Assembly (NCBI GenBank): GCA_004123355.1
Contig: SCHM01000002.1
Span: 3,755,569 to 3,819,568 of the forward strand
Direction: 5' to 3'
DNA from: Amphirosellinia nigrospora
Lineage: Eukaryota; Ascomycota; Sordariomycetes; Xylariales; Xylariaceae
Length of the DNA: 64,000 nucleotides
The notes under the pieces are model-generated. The model saw nothing but the letters and a program-made list of their open reading frames with translations, did not search any database and was not told the origin of the DNA. The position numbers were made by a program, and so were the translations under genes. Shown in pieces: positions 11,834-24,956 of this stretch (its first letter is position 1; each line of letters begins with the position of its first letter).

Positions 11834-13366
11834 AGATAATGGACGCTATTTTCATTTATCGATCTCCACTCACATTGGCTGGGGGAAGCTTCCCGACTCG
11901 GCCTAATGAATACAGCCATTCTAATACCCAGCCGGCGAGCTGTTATACCTCGGTAATATGGTGATCCTCTATTAGGATGGTCCATCTGAACGTGATTGGA
12001 AGGGACACGAAAAAGATACCCAGCTTACTCTACGAGCTTGTTCATCGATCTGCTGCATTGCATTTTCATCTTATTTTTTCCTTTCCCCCTTTAATTCTAC
12101 TACCATCACTCGAGCCCCGCGAGGGCCCTTTACGTGTCAGCGTGTATTACGAGACGAAGTTGGGTTGGATTTGCCAAGGGGGATCACTCCTGGCGTGTGT
12201 ATTTGCGATCTTGGTATTTGAGGGGTACGATTTTGGTATGCCTGTTAGGAACGACGGCTGTCATGGCAGTCGAATATTTAACAACAGTTGGGGCAAATTG
12301 GGATGACATAGTTCAAATTCGAATCAAGAGATTACAGACCAGAAATGAGAGAGAGACAGACAAACAAATGAGGAGGGATAAAACCGACAGGAGTACACGT
12401 TATTGTTGGATCACCTGTCAATACCTGGGGGCTATTTGCTTAGGTATGGGATATGGGGACAAAGGCAGTCATATTGAAAAATACAAAGGCCCTAGCTTTG
12501 TCGCCGTATGGTCAACCGCATTACTAGAATCTCTTGCAGAGCACGAGTGTTCCTCGTTCTAAATACTGCTAGATCCTAAATACAAGCCAGGCTCAGGTTG
12601 TAAGCATAAGCGTGATGATGCAATTCGGCAATCCGTCGGCTAAGACATGCAGTTTTAGCTCAGGTACACTCAAGCCACTGGTAAGACTGGTAAGCCGCTC
12701 GATCGGCCAACGGCCTTATTTGTCTTTGAAGTATTACTAATCGCAGCTGGGAGTTTCTTTTGTCTGCAATATCACCGGGTAAGATTATGGAGAAGCAGAC
12801 ACCAAATTTGCATGCTGGATCCCGTATTCGCACGGCTTTGATGATTTTTTGTAATTGTTTACCGATTTGAATATGTGATACAGAATCGAGCAACAGTAGA
12901 GTTTCTATATGTAAAGGACAACCAACATCTTTAATTTCAAGCACTAGATTTATTAGACTACCTACCTAGGTACTTACCTATGTCTATACCTGGGGCAATA
13001 GCTTTCGGCTATGTACTGCCGCGTCGTTATGGCATTTCGGCAAAGCTCGAATCCGGCAACATGGGGAATTTCCCTACAGCCAATGGGAACGCCAATTGGG
13101 GCGCCGAGACCAGCTAACTAACCGGTGGGGTAGTAATAGCTACCGTGGAGCGCTTTCCTCACGTCATCGGCGCTGCACTAATTGCGCAGCTGGCAAAGCT
13201 TCCGATACGCCGCGATTTCCAAACAATTTGAATCTACTTACCACCATTTTATGACGCCGAAGCACGAGCTGAAGCACCGGGAGAGAAGATTATACAGCGC
13301 ACGTCAAAGAAAGAAACAAACAAACCCGAACCCCGCATCTTGCGCTCTGGGTGTAAGGTAGCCGGC
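11834..13366. other. Intergenic, no gene seen
   Basis: Contains a CCTACCTAGG palindrome at 12961. Open frames at 11977-12562 and 12660-12944 have no recognisable domain and poor coding character. The last 200 bases are the likely etr1 promoter. Confidence 0.5.
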
Positions 13367-14711
13367 ATGGCGACCGTCAGAGCCGCTACGGCCCCGGTAC
13401 TCCGCGCATCCCTCCTCCGGCCATCGGCGGCGCGGAGTTGCGGGGGAGGCGCAATGTCGGGGGGTAATGGTACGGGTGGCATCTGTGCGTTGGAAGTCGG
13501 GTCCGTACGGATACACGCAGGCCAAGGCCCTCGTGTTCAGCCAGTACGGCGAGCCGAAGGATGCGTTGAAGTGAGCTCGCCTTGTCTTGCCTTGTACAGT
13601 TCTTCTCTGCCTCACCTCCTCCATATCGTATATAAACGCAAGAGGCGTGGATAGGTTACTAACGACGAACTGAAAACTAGACTCCACACACACTCGATAT
13701 CCCCGACCTCCCCTCCTCCTCGGTCCTCCTGCGCACCCTCGCCGCATCCATCAACCCGGCCGACGTGAACACGATCCAGGGCACCTACGGCGCCAAGCCG
13801 ACCTTCAGCTCGCTCATCGGGACCCCGAGCCCGCCGCGCTGCCGGGGAACGAGGGCGTCTTCGAGGTCGTCTCCTCCCCGCCGTCCTCCTCCGGCCTCGC
13901 CAAGGGCGACTGGGTGATCCCCGCCAAGACGGGCTTTGGCACCTGGCGCACGCACGCCGTGGCCGCGACCGAGGGGTTGATCAGGGTGGACAAGGAAGGG
14001 CTCGATCCCCGGCAAGCCGGCACGGTGAGCGTGAACCCGTGCTCGGCGTACCGCATGCTGCGCGACCACGCGAGCCCGCCGCTGCGCGAGGGCGACTGGT
14101 TCGTGCAGAACGGCGCTAACAGCGGCGTCGGCCGCGCGGCGATCCAGCTGGGCAAGTTGTGGGGGTACCGCAGCATCAACGTGATCCGCGCGCGCGCGAG
14201 ACCGGAGGACACGGCCGCGCTGAAGGACGAGCTCGCGGCCCTCGGCGCTGACCACGTGGTGACAGAGGACGAGTTCGCGTCCCGCGAGTTCCGCGACGCC
14301 GTCGCCGAGTGGACGCGCGGCAGCGGCGGCGGCGTGCGGCTGGGGCTGAACTGCGTTGGCGGGAAATCCGCGCAGACGATGGCCAAGACGCTCGGCGCGG
14401 GCGGGACCATGGTGACCTACGGCGGCATGTCAAGACAGCCCGTCGCGCTGCCGACGGGGTTGCTCATATTTAAAGATATCCGGTTCGTCGGGTTCTGGCT
14501 GTCTCGCTGGGCGGATGGCGATAGGGCTGCCAAGGCGAGGACGGTGAATGAGATCTTGGATCTGATCCGCGCCGGCAAGTTCCGCGATACGCCGGTCGTG
14601 GACGTCGCCTGGAACTGGGAGACGGAGGAGAATACGCTTAAGGAGGCTGTGCAGGGTACGCTTGAGGGGTTCAGGACTGGCAAGGGCGTTTTTGTGTTTG
14701 GGGAGACTTGA
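13367..14711 (+). CDS. etr1: Mitochondrial trans-2-enoyl-CoA/ACP reductase (MECR type)
   Basis: Performs the last, NADPH-dependent reduction in mitochondrial type II fatty-acid synthesis, which supplies the lipoate precursor. It starts MATVRAATAPVLRASLLRPS, an Arg/Ala-rich presequence without acidic residues, as for matrix import. An intron fits at 13571-13680. The MDR fold is clear: INPADVNTIQGTYG near the N-terminus (Tyr of the MECR active-site region), then GDWFVQNGANSGVGRAAIQL as the nucleotide-binding loop, GLNCVGGKSAQTMAKTLG, GTMVTYGGMSRQPV, and a C-terminus ending FRTGKGVFVFGET. It lacks the zinc ligands of alcohol dehydrogenases, as expected for MECR. Frame changes occur within 13435-13485 and at the C runs 13701-13704 and 13823-13826, each mended by one G or C. 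Confidence 0.9.
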
Positions 14712-15221
14712 GGCGTTTTACGTGAGCGTGTATGATTGTGCACTGTATTGATATTCGGCGGCTTGCAAAAATCTCGAATGAAACTTACGCCCAGGGGACT
14801 CTATTATGACGGAGCAGTTCCTTAGCTTCTCGGTTTATCATGATGCAAAACTGCATACATATCATTGTTTCGTAATCTCCAGTTACACTCCGAGCCTTCT
14901 AGACGCTCTTGGGTCATCCCAAATAAGAACCAGAATAACAAAAAAAGCAAAGACTCCCAACACCTGGATCCCTGCTCTCATGCAATTCTTCCCCCCATTT
15001 ACTCAGCTCCGTCCTGTCTCCGCTGGTGAGAGATGTTTAGGATAATCGCTCAAGAATACTGTCCGCCGTTTCCCACGTTTCTTCCTATTCTCTCGTCTCA
15101 CATCCTCGTATTGTCGCGTCAAAATGCAAGGGTTTCGCAGAAGGGGTCGGGCGAGCGTAAGTCCATTATCTGCGATACCTGAATTGTAGATGACCTCTTT
15201 TTCTCTCGCTGCGACCTTTTC
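14712..15221. other. Convergent 3' region between etr1 and ubc13
   Basis: About 510 bases between two convergent stop codons. No protein-like frame; it should hold the 3' UTRs of both genes. Confidence 0.55.
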
Positions 15222-15894
15222 CTATTTGGCGGTAGGCGCGGCAAACTTCATGGTCCACTCCTTAGCGGTGGCGATGGCCTTGTTCTCATCCTCCAACCAG
15301 CTCTTCGCGACGTCGGCGGCCAGCGGATCTTCGGGGTTGGGGGCACCGAGAAGTGCCTGGATCGACAGGAGGATGGTGCGGATCTGGAGGGCGGGTGACC
15401 AGTTATCTAAATAGGATCAGTCAAGTTTTAAACGGCGATTTTCTTGTTTGCTATGGTTGTGGATGAAGCTTACTCTTCAACACGTCCAGACAGATCCGAC
15501 CGAGCTTGTCGACGTTGGGGTGGTAGATCTTAGTTAGGAAACGGATCTTGGGTGGAACCATGGGTAGTCATCTGTGAGAAATAGCTCGAGCTGGAAAATG
15601 CCGCCTGTTGTATCGTCATATTGTCGATTAATAAGGTTTCCCGAGACCAAGCGGAGGGAATGTGCTGTAACGGCGTGTGTCGACGACCTGCTTACCTTCG
15701 TATGGTGATCCAGAGGGACCGTGAATCTCGACGTCGAAGTAACGAAGGTTGTCTTCGTGGGTACGGCACTATGCCGGGGACACTGAGAGTAGAACATGAG
15801 TATTAGGGCCGTTGAGAACGCGGTGATTGGAGGTACCGTACGGCTCCGAAGTAAGGCGCTCCGTCTCCTTTATAATGCGCTTCGACAACGCCAT
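15222..15894 (-). CDS. ubc13: Ubc13, E2 ubiquitin-conjugating enzyme for K63 chains
   Basis: The E2 that pairs with an Mms2/Uev1 variant to build K63-linked ubiquitin chains in error-free DNA damage tolerance. It starts [18 protein letters not shown] at 15894. Later exons carry [35 protein letters not shown], the [14 protein letters not shown] block, and [10 protein letters not shown] with the active-site Cys. The C-terminal exon has [20 protein letters not shown] and ends at 15222. Introns are clear: GTAAGC after the active-site exon, and GTAAGC after SPYE. The frame is broken at the G run 15562-15564 (one base mends it) and at one or two places near 15770. Length and motif order otherwise match the family's roughly 150 residues. 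Confidence 0.92.
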
Positions 15895-16801
15895 CTTTGC
15901 GATCTTCTTATGTCGGTTGTTGTGTTTATACTTGGGGTAATAGTCTACTTAGTAAGGCGCTGATGGCTGGGTAATAGTCGAGCATGTTAGTCGGTGCTGA
16001 TGTAGAAAGTATAATAGTTGGGGGTTGGGCTGCAGCAAGGAAGGGATGAGGCTGTAAACATAATGGGGGTTCATGCGGAAAAGTACCTGTCAAATAATGG
16101 TGAATAGGTCTGAAGGAGGGGTACTGTTATTGTATGTAGAGGTGGCGGATGGAGATAGAAATGTTGGGGGAAAGATAAAATGGTAGGTTGTTGATTAGAA
16201 CTCGGAAGGCCGAAGCGAAATATGAGACGTGGTTTAAGCGGAAGAGGTTCTTGTTTTAAGGTGTGAAATAGAAACCAAGACTTGGACTACTAAGCTACAA
16301 TGTGAAGCATCGATAGCGGGCGCGACAGGGGAGTCATGCGCCTAGATGTCTTACTTGACTTGTACTGCCCCCTTCGGTGATAAGATAAGGTAACGAAGAT
16401 CAGCCTTATGTCCCTTCAGCTGGGGATCGCGTGCTTAGCTACTTATGGCGGCGCTAAACCACATTAGCGGAGCTAAGCTGCCTACTTGGAGCTGTCCTGA
16501 CAAGATGCCCCTTTCAGCTCTTACAAAGCTTCATTCATCACATCATTACGCAATACCATAGCTCACCAAGACTATCCGGGTTACATGTTCAATAAAAACA
16601 GCCGCATGACTTACAACTAGTTTTTGTTTGTGAGAGGGCTGTTTTACAGATGAGATGAGATGAGTGATGAAGCACTTCTCGATATAATACCTTTACCATC
16701 TCACGAGGGCAGCATGAGGCGCGAAGCTTCGTGCTCGTGCATGATTGAAATAATAAGTGACGGGGCTAAACTCCCCAGTTGATACCAATACATACAGAAC
16801 C
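15895..16801. promoter_or_regulatory. Divergent promoter region between ubc13 and mtc5
   Basis: About 900 bases between divergent starts. No protein-like frame. Purine-rich stretches at 16080-16260 and a short GAGAT repeat near 16650. No specific site assigned. Confidence 0.45.
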
Positions 16802-19800
16802 ATGCCTTCCAGTTTCGATCATTCATCTGATCCCTCAAAGAAAAAAGGTCATCAAGTCGGCCTACGAGAGCGAAACCTTCGATGCCGATGTCACCATCCA
16901 CGTTGATGGGCTGGTAGGCTCAGCCACAATTTCACCATCTGGTCGAGATGTCGCTTTGGCATCGTAAGCATTATAGCTCTCCGAAACTCTGGGGTCGCGT
17001 TGCTGACAGCCGGACATAGACCCGAGGGGCTCGCCATTATCGACTTAGATTCCCCCTACAGCCCACCTCGAAGACTGAGCACTCATGGACTACCTTGGTT
17101 GGTTGTGGACGTCCAATGGTCACCATTTGCCGCACGGACTATTGGGTGGCATCCACTGCGAATCATCGCTGCCTTGTCTGGAATCTGAGCCTTAGGGAGG
17201 ACTCGGCCAGTGGCGCGATTGAGCACTCGCTCCAGGGACACACCAGAGCTATCACCGATGTCAATTTCTCCGCCCATCACCCAGATATCCTTTCGACTTG
17301 TGCTGTCGATGGTTATGTTCATTCTTGGACCTACGGAAACCGAAGCAGCCCGTATTGACCTTTTGTGACTGGTTCGCTGGTGCAACACAGGTCAAGTACA
17401 ACCGCCAGGACCCAAATGTCCTAGCTTCTTCTCATGATCGGTTGTTGCATATTTGGGACGAAAGAAACCCCTCGACACCTCTGAAGACCATAAGCGCGCA
17501 CACTTCCAAGATTTATGGTTGGATTGGAATCGTACCGAGAAAACGAAGATGGTGACTTGCTCACTGGATAAGAGCATCAAACTATGGACTACGCAACTTC
17601 AGACGAGCCAGAGAGGATAATCAGGACCGAATTCCCTACATGGCGTACGCGGCACACGCCATTTGGATGGGGTTTGCTTGCCATGCCTCAGAACGATCCT
17701 GGAAACCTGTACCTTTATGATCTGCGTCATAGTAAGGACGGGCCACTGGATGATATTGTCGATCCCGTGGCAATTTTCCCTGGCCATGGAAGTCACAAGG
17801 TGAAAGAATTTTTATGGAGGACGCGTGGAGGTGTTTCCGATAAGATTGATAATCGAGAGTTCCAACTTGTGTCCTGGGGAGAGGACAATGAACTTCGGCT
17901 ACACAAGGCAGGACCAGACATCCTCCAATCAGTAGGATATACAAAGGCGAAGAGGCTCGCAAAATCCCTATCACCCGAAAGGGAGCTGCGTACAAAACGT
18001 ACCGGGCAATTGACGACCACTCTCCGAAAGAAAGAGAGCCCCAAGTATGAGTGATCATCGCCCGAGCAGTAGAGGGAGCCAATATAGACGTAGTGCTCTA
18101 ACTTTAGGCATGCAAACCATGTCAGCCCTCAAGTCCAAGTCCAGCAGGTTTCTTCGTGGAAAGGCCAGTCTATGAAAGCTCGACCTACCGCAGCAAAGGG
18201 TACTGACCGTCCTTTCGATCAGCTTGGTTGGATGAAGGGAATCACCATGAATAAGAGGAAGGCATCCGTTATAGGGACGCCCCAGAGGAAAGATTCGAAG
18301 GATTCTACCATGTTTGGGCCGAGCTTCCACCATGTGCAATGGGTGAGCCGGAGACATTACAAGACGAGATCATTCGGGTTAACCAGGAGCTTCCTAACAT
18401 CCAATGGACAACGTCGACATGGACTCGCTTACACTGAGGGCCTCTCTAAAAGGGCCTTGGGGCGCAGATGGGGATACTATTTACATCAAAGTCAAAGTTG
18501 ACGTGCCAAGGAAATACCCTAAAGCTAGAGCACCACGATTCTCTATCGAGAATACCGCATTAATGGCTGAACACACGTTCAAACAGCTTGACCAGAAAGT
18601 GAACCAGCTGGCGAGCGAGGTCTCAAAAAAACGCCAAAACTGTCTTGATGTTGTGTTTAGCTACTTACTGGGAAATTGATCTCTCAAACAGTGACACGTT
18701 CTTCAAAAACGTTAGAGATCTGGATGATGACTATGGTGGAATAGACGATGAAAGCTCAAGCGACGAAGAGGACAACGACATCCCTCCCGGTGGATCCGCG
18801 AACATGACCATGTCCCAAGAACTCACTGGTAGCACTGAGCTTGATGCTACCTTGGCACCAATCAACCGACTGGCTGTTCCTCCAAATCCGGGACGTGCGG
18901 TGCTCGGTTTTCGAATGATGGACGACTCGCCTGTTTCTTCCCTACTAAGGAAGAAAAGGCTCGCGTCCTATTCACACCTACCGATGGATTCAGAGAACGG
19001 CCGAAAGATGAGCCAACATTTGCAGGTTTTGGTCGCCTACACAGGATTCGACTCCACCACGACATAGGAATCTACATGATGAAATCTCGGTACCGATGAG
19101 CAATCCGATTCAGAGGCATCCGATGATTCTTCGAGCTCGAGTGATTCTGACACTATGAATAAAATAAACGTGGGTATTTACCTGGTCGTCGGTTCAGAAG
19201 GCCCTCAGTGGCACATTCTCGATGCACTCTAGCGGTGGAGGGGACGGGCATTGGCACAGGAACTAGTGCAGCCAGCAGGAGGCGCCCAGCAAAACCGAAA
19301 AACATAGTATCTATACATGATCTCGCCGGCGACCTACCTTCAAAACGGGAATTAGCTGACGAATATCTCATCTTTGGGGTGGGGCCGATGTGTGCGAACA
19401 CAACGCCCTTGTAGCCGAGAAATACGGCCGACGAGATTTGGTAGATGTATGGCGATATGCTGCGCTACTACTCCGAAAGGACATTCCTCTCGAGCTCTTG
19501 GAACCCGAGAAGCAACGAGACACGGTTCTCGTCATTGCTAAAGATGCAGTTAGCCGTTTCGGTGGTGAAAAGCGGTTGTCGGACGACTCGAATGGCACGA
19601 CTCTCACGGGCCGAGTCAAATGGGGTCATCATCCGTTAGCTAAACAACTTATAAGTGGCCTCTTTGAATATTTCGAACATCTCGCTGATGTCCAGATGCT
19701 CGCTATGCTTTCGTGCATTTTAGCGAATCAATCGCCGAAGATAGCGTTGCTTACGCAGAATCACAACTTCCCCAACCAGAAACACCACTTCCTATGAAGG

Positions 19801-21315
19801 CACCATCGTTTTCATTAGATTACTTCCCTGTTGATGTATCACTATGGTATGCATCCCAAACGAACCACAAGAGCCAGGTCCATTCAGCGATATCCACACC
19901 TAAGACAATACACACGCCTTATATTGTCGGCTCATATGGGTCTGAAGAGCTTTGGACCGGGGAACCAGAGTCCACGTCTTACTCCTGCGGCGAGACACCA
20001 CCTACTAGAACGCCAAAAGACCATCTTTCAGACGGTGACCCGACTCAAAGCTTGTCCACATCACCTAGTAACAGGTTGTTACACCGAGCCAACACAGCTC
20101 TTACGTCCAGCTTAGCTAGCATCCAAAGACCTTTTGCTAGCGTTGCATCAACCTCCCCGCAGGGCCGGAAGCGTATCAGTCCAGGCGAGACCTTTCTCAA
20201 CAATCTCACACCGTCCAATATTACCTGGGGTGCTACAGCTGTGATGGGGCCAACATCCGAACCATCCATGACAGCTCGTAACTCATTGTCTGACGACGAA
20301 TATAGAAGGGAAGACGCTCCTTACTTAGTATGTTATGGGATATCCACTGAAATGGAAGACCAGTCCATTTTCGACGATGATGGGTGGTTAGCTGTGCCAT
20401 TTTTAGAGCCATCCCGTGGTGCGATCTATGCAGGCTACCGCTACACATACGCCGAAATGCTGCAGATGTGGGGACAGCCCTTGGCTCGTCTCGAGATTAT
20501 GAAGTTTAATGTACTCAAAGACAGCCCATCGACAGCTCACTCTGCGTTGTTCAGGAGCGCCGGCACGGAAGGCTTTTACAGTTCTTACCACAGTACGGAA
20601 AACTTGAGCAGTGTCTTACATACTCACCCAAGCATGCACTCCCCATAGCAGTGGGTAAGAAAGAGCAACTTTCAGCTTTGATCTCGTCTGGGCGTGGCAT
20701 CGATATTCGCGGAATCTGTCGTGTGCATGAGATTCATCTAGACCCCATCCGCTCGACTCAAGATCACGCCATGGTCGGCGGTGGTGTAGGTACCTGCGAG
20801 CGCTGCAAGAGGACCCAGACACAACTGCTTTGCGTATTCTGTAGGGAGCCTATCGACTCTCTCTACCCACCTTGTCTAGCATGTGGCTGCGCCATCCACG
20901 ACGCTTGTCTTGCCGAATGGCACGCAGCTGATGAGACGGAATGCCCAGCCGGTGATGAATGCGATTGCGTGGGGAAGCAAGTCACGGCCAGATCGAAACA
21001 GTTGCCGCCATGGTCGGTGCCTTGCGACAAGGCAAAGTGCGCAAACCATCGGTAGACCAGAATGCGAGGACCCCCTACGGCAAGCGGGGATCGATAGACA
21101 AAGGTGACTGGGAAACTGTCGCTAGTGGCGCCAGTTTGCCTCTCGCCGATGGTCAGGGAAAGCCGATCCCGCATGATTACGACCGTCCTCAGCAACCGCT
21201 ATCAGCTGCCAAAATCAGCCTGGGAAACAGACTGCGCAAATCTGCGGGAGTCTGGGGGAGTACTCCAACATTGAGGAAGAAATCGGCTGGTGCTAACTCG
21301 AACTTGGCCAGATGA
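16802..21315 (+). CDS. mtc5: Mtc5/Sea3 (WDR59), GATOR2/SEACAT subunit
   Basis: Scaffold subunit of the vacuolar-membrane SEA complex that controls TORC1. Starts MPSSFDHSSDPSKKK at 16802; an intron fits at about 16964-17019 (GTAAGC..CATAG). The N-terminal WD40 propeller includes DVQWSPFAAR, SLQGHTRAITDVNFSAHHPD and SLDKSIKLW. An RWD domain follows (SLKGPWGADGDTIYIKVKVD ... CLDVVFSYLLG), then an acidic linker, a conserved alpha-helical block (PSKRELADEYLIFG ... WRYAALLLRKDIPLELL), SFSLDYFPVDVSLW, and a C-terminal RING-like zinc module with CERCKRTQ, CVFCREPI, CLACGCAIHDACLAEWH. The coding path crosses many frames; single added G or C bases mend the breaks I checked (for example near 17146, 17332 and 18892). 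At about 1400 residues the length fits the family. Confidence 0.9.
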
Positions 21316-21880
21316 TGAGGTCTTCTTAGTGCTTTATAGCCTGGCTTGTCGAGTGTGTAGTAGTGTATAGCTGGCAAGTGATGTTGCGTTGAGTTAATAC
21401 TATGTACGTTAAGTTATCTAGGATATAGCGAGAGCGTTATATAAAACGACTTGTGTTTGTTTCGCATAGCTCATTTGTATCATAACTGCACGAGGTTCCT
21501 CATCGGCGGTCTGACTCCCTCGAATATAACTCGCCCTCGCAACCAAACTGAAGTTAAGATGCTTAGCAAAGTAGGAATATAGCAATAGCAGCATGTTGTA
21601 AAATGGGCTCCCAAAAGGAACAATTTAGTGCAATCTCTTATTTCAATCTTCACGTCGCATCAGTTTCAAGTTGACCAATTCGCCGTGATGAGAAGTCTTG
21701 GCGACTTCTCATTCTGGCCACGACACACCATGACGATACCGCTCCATTTCAATAGCATGAGCCTATCTTAAAGAATCACCACACGAGCCCCCCTCACCAT
21801 CTCGCGTCCGCCGCCACATATCCAAATCCGGACTCTTCACGTTCAACCTCAACTAAACCTGCGCCCACTATTTATTTCCC
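21316..21880. other. Convergent 3' region, no gene seen
   Basis: Between the mtc5 stop and the stop of the small secreted protein gene. AT-rich, no protein-like frame. Confidence 0.5.
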
Positions 21881-22254
21881 TTAGGAAGTCTCGGCGACGC
21901 ACCTACACATCTGGTAGCACCGCGCCGACGGGTCCGCGTGGCAGTTCATCTGTCCAGCGCTGCAGAAACAGACATCACCACAAAGACCGTCCATGCTTCC
22001 ACCGCATTGCATGGCGTACCTCGTGGGTGTTGGTGTGGGCGCATCCGAGGACGTTGTAGTAGTAGTAGTAATAGTAGAAGAGGCAGTGGTGGTGGTGGAA
22101 GTGGTACTAGTAGTGATAGTAGTGCTATTAAAGGCCGGGAAGAACACAGCGTGCGCCGACGCCGCGAAGAAAAGAGCGGTCGCGAGAGAGAGCTGCGAAG
22201 CGTTAGCGGGCCGAGATATAAGATGAGAAAAAAACTAGATTTACTCACCCTCAT
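21881..22254 (-). CDS. Small secreted cysteine-rich protein with a Thr-rich linker
   Basis: The start is ATG AGG at 22254, followed at once by an intron (22248-22193, GTGAGT..CGCAG). Splicing gives MRLSLATALFFAASAHA, a good secretion signal, then VFFPAFNST. A Thr/Ser stretch of about 30 residues (likely O-glycosylated) leads to a compact C-terminal domain with eight Cys between MQCGGSMDG and QMCRCVAETS, ending at 21881. Mature length is about 85 residues. Eight Cys, a signal peptide, small size and no recognised enzyme motif fit the class of fungal small secreted proteins, some of which act as effectors; that role is inference. I recognise no specific family. Without splicing, the long frame starts inside the signal peptide and the gene would be missed as secreted. 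Confidence 0.75.
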
Positions 22255-23022
22255 GTTGCCCCAAGCCCAACTTTCGTCTACGTTAGGTCACAGATGTTTA
22301 AGATAACACGAACACGGTTCTTAAAGTAGTCATCTCGACTTACGAGGCCTTCAAGATACGAGATATTCTTGAAAGGTAGAGAGCGACAAGGAAAAGAATA
22401 ATGAAAAAAAAAAGTGGTTATGAAAACCTTCCCGATTCATGGCGCGTTTATATTCTGTAATGGATATATACAAATGGAAGCGTCTGGTCATCCCTTTACC
22501 CGTGGTGGTGCGACGAGAGAATACGTTGCAGCCGGTTAGAATCGCACCAAACAACGGCCTCTCGCAGCTCGTCACCGTAACAAACAGTTAGAGAAGCAAT
22601 TTATTTGCGACTTGTGAACAGTCAACAATAGGTGGTGAACTTACACCGTACCACGAATTCGCACTGTATTACTCCGGAAATGCGCTGCTGGATGAGAGAC
22701 AAATTTCACGTGTGGTAGTTCATCCCCAAATTTTCCGCTGCATCCAACGCAACATCAACGTTGCTGTACGACGGATTCAATTCTACCGGCTCATTGTTGT
22801 ATTTACCGGCGCACACTCCGGGAGCACAACTGCCCCGACATGGAGATGATCACCAGTAATTTCGTAGAGCGCATGCCTTGCCTGGATTAGTCATGTCATG
22901 GAAGCGCAAAAGCAAGCACACACAAGATCATGGATAATTGACACCGAAAATTTTATTGTATTAATTTGCTACAAGCACCAGAAATACTGTGATCGAACAT
23001 AACTAGTCCTTTAGCGAGACGT
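22255..23022. other. Intergenic, no gene seen
   Basis: Upstream of the secreted protein gene and downstream of glutamate decarboxylase. No protein-like frame; it should contain the promoter of the secreted protein gene. Confidence 0.5.
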
Positions 23023-24956
23023 CTAGCAGACGCTCCTGTGTATACCGTCTTCCAGGCGCTTGAACACGCCCTCCGAGGTCTGCTTCTGCGAATCTTGCTC
23101 TTCTTTAGGCCGAAGCACGGAGGCGTCGGCATCCCCCTTTTCAATCAGCGTTTGCGTGACGGAAACCATGTCCGAAATCAGACGGTCCAAGAGATCTAAG
23201 CTCATGCTTTCGCGGATAACGACGCGCAGAATCTCGGTCTCATTCTCGTCAGGCGGCAGCGCATAATTGGGAATAATCACTGGCGGGCGCGCATGGTAGT
23301 GAGACGTATTCCTGCTTGATGCCGGGGAACTCCTTCTTGAAATCGTCTGAGAGCCGGAACGAGACGACCGGCAGTCCGGCGACATAGTCCGCTGAGGTCT
23401 CACCCTGGGAGCCTGCCACGGCCTCCTTTGCACCGGTGATAATGCCCGCTGCGCCCGACTTTGGCTTGTGAATTTCGGAGACACATGTGTACCAGCCAGT
23501 GGCTTCTAAACTCTTGGACAGAAGACGGGCGTTGGTCATACAACTCTCCATAATTTCGCGGTAACCTTTGAAACCAAGATGGACCAGATTATAATACTGC
23601 ACGATTATCTGTGAACCAGGGCGGAGAAGTTCAGTGAGAATGACTTTTCCGTGCCGCCCAGGTAATGCAGTTCGAAGACCAGGTGTTCTGGCAGGTAGGA
23701 CTGGTCGCGCCAGATAATCCAACCAACTCCCGCGTATACAAGACCATATTTGTGGCCAGACGTATTGATGGACTTGACACGAGGCAGCTCAAAGTTCCTA
23801 TATCTTGTGAGCATTGATAACGGCTTTTGCCAATCGAGGAAGGCTTACCACTTCGTTCCTCCAGCTCCAGCATGAGTGAAGGGGGCAACGAATCCACCAG
23901 ATGCCGCGTCAACATGGATGGGGATGTCGACGCCAGTCCGCTCCTGGTACTCATCAAGGATGTTGGAAATCTCTTCCACCGGCTCGTAATGGCCGGTATA
24001 GGTGCTTCCCAGGATGACGAAAAACCGATGGTGTTCTCGTCGATGTTGTCCTTGACGAGTTTAGGATCCAATCGGTAGTTGCTCTCTTTTGATACAGGTA
24101 ATATTCGTGCCTCTACTTCGAAATAGCGCGCAAACTTCTCGAGGGCCACTTGTGCGTTAGCGCCCATTATGATGTTTGGTTTGGAAGTATCAAGGCCTTT
24201 GCCCGACGATACTCTTGCCAACGACGCTTCATGGCCAAGCCTCCTAGGTGAATCGCCTCCGAGGAACCGGTTGTTGCTGTCCCCACTGCCTTCTCGCCTT
24301 TGTTAACACCCAGAGCTTGGCGATAATGCTAATGCAGCGCTCGTGGATCGCCATCATTGCCGGATATTCATCATTATCGGCAAGATTCTTGGATACTGGC
24401 ATTGAAAGTCAGCAATTACACTCTAGAAAATAATAATTTCTTAAAAAGTCTGCAATGATTTCAGGGTAAGAGATAGATGACTAAAAGGAAAAGGGTTCTC
24501 ATTGTGGTGGGAGCCAATAATTAATCATGTTATCACTTACAGTTCTCTACCATGAGCTGCGTTGCGTTGGGTTCCATATAAGTGCCGACAAAGCTAACAG
24601 TTGTTAGAAATGGTATTGCACAGTATCTAGTTACAACTATTAACGTACCTAGCAAGATTCAGATTGGGTCTGCCGTCCAGATCCAACTCATCTCGGATGA
24701 GCTGATATACTGTGTCGGCTGGTGCGCCATTCTCAGGCAGGCTGTACTTGGGCACCTCGACTTGACTTGCGTATCTGGATCCATAAGGAGTGAGATGTGA
24801 GGTTTTTGTCAACTTGCGAAGCTGCTTGCCCCCTCGGTCAGGTGGGCGTCGTGAAGACGGCTCACGAGCTCCTCTGGGTCAACCTACGAACTGGTTAGCG
24901 GAAAGGAAGTTCACACCATAATGTAGTTAGGTTCTTACGTGGCGAGCGAGAGGCAT
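23023..24956 (-). CDS. gad1: Glutamate decarboxylase (PLP-dependent)
   Basis: Converts glutamate to GABA and CO2 in the cytosol, first step of the GABA shunt and an acid/oxidative stress response. Exon 1 is only MPLARH (24956-24939), then an intron, then [20 protein letters not shown]. Later blocks are [59 protein letters not shown], then [18 protein letters not shown] with the PLP-binding Lys, and [20 protein letters not shown]. The C-terminal domain contains [20 protein letters not shown] and ends at 23023. Several frame changes interrupt an otherwise complete gene (for example near 24040, 23860 and 23630); intron and indel positions in the N-terminal third are not fully resolved. No calmodulin-binding tail like that of plant enzymes is seen. 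Confidence 0.9.

Noticed and set aside
12134-12944. Open frames of 94-142 codons in both directions
   Set aside because: No recognisable motif, poor third-position bias and no splice-supported extension; likely UTR or intergenic.
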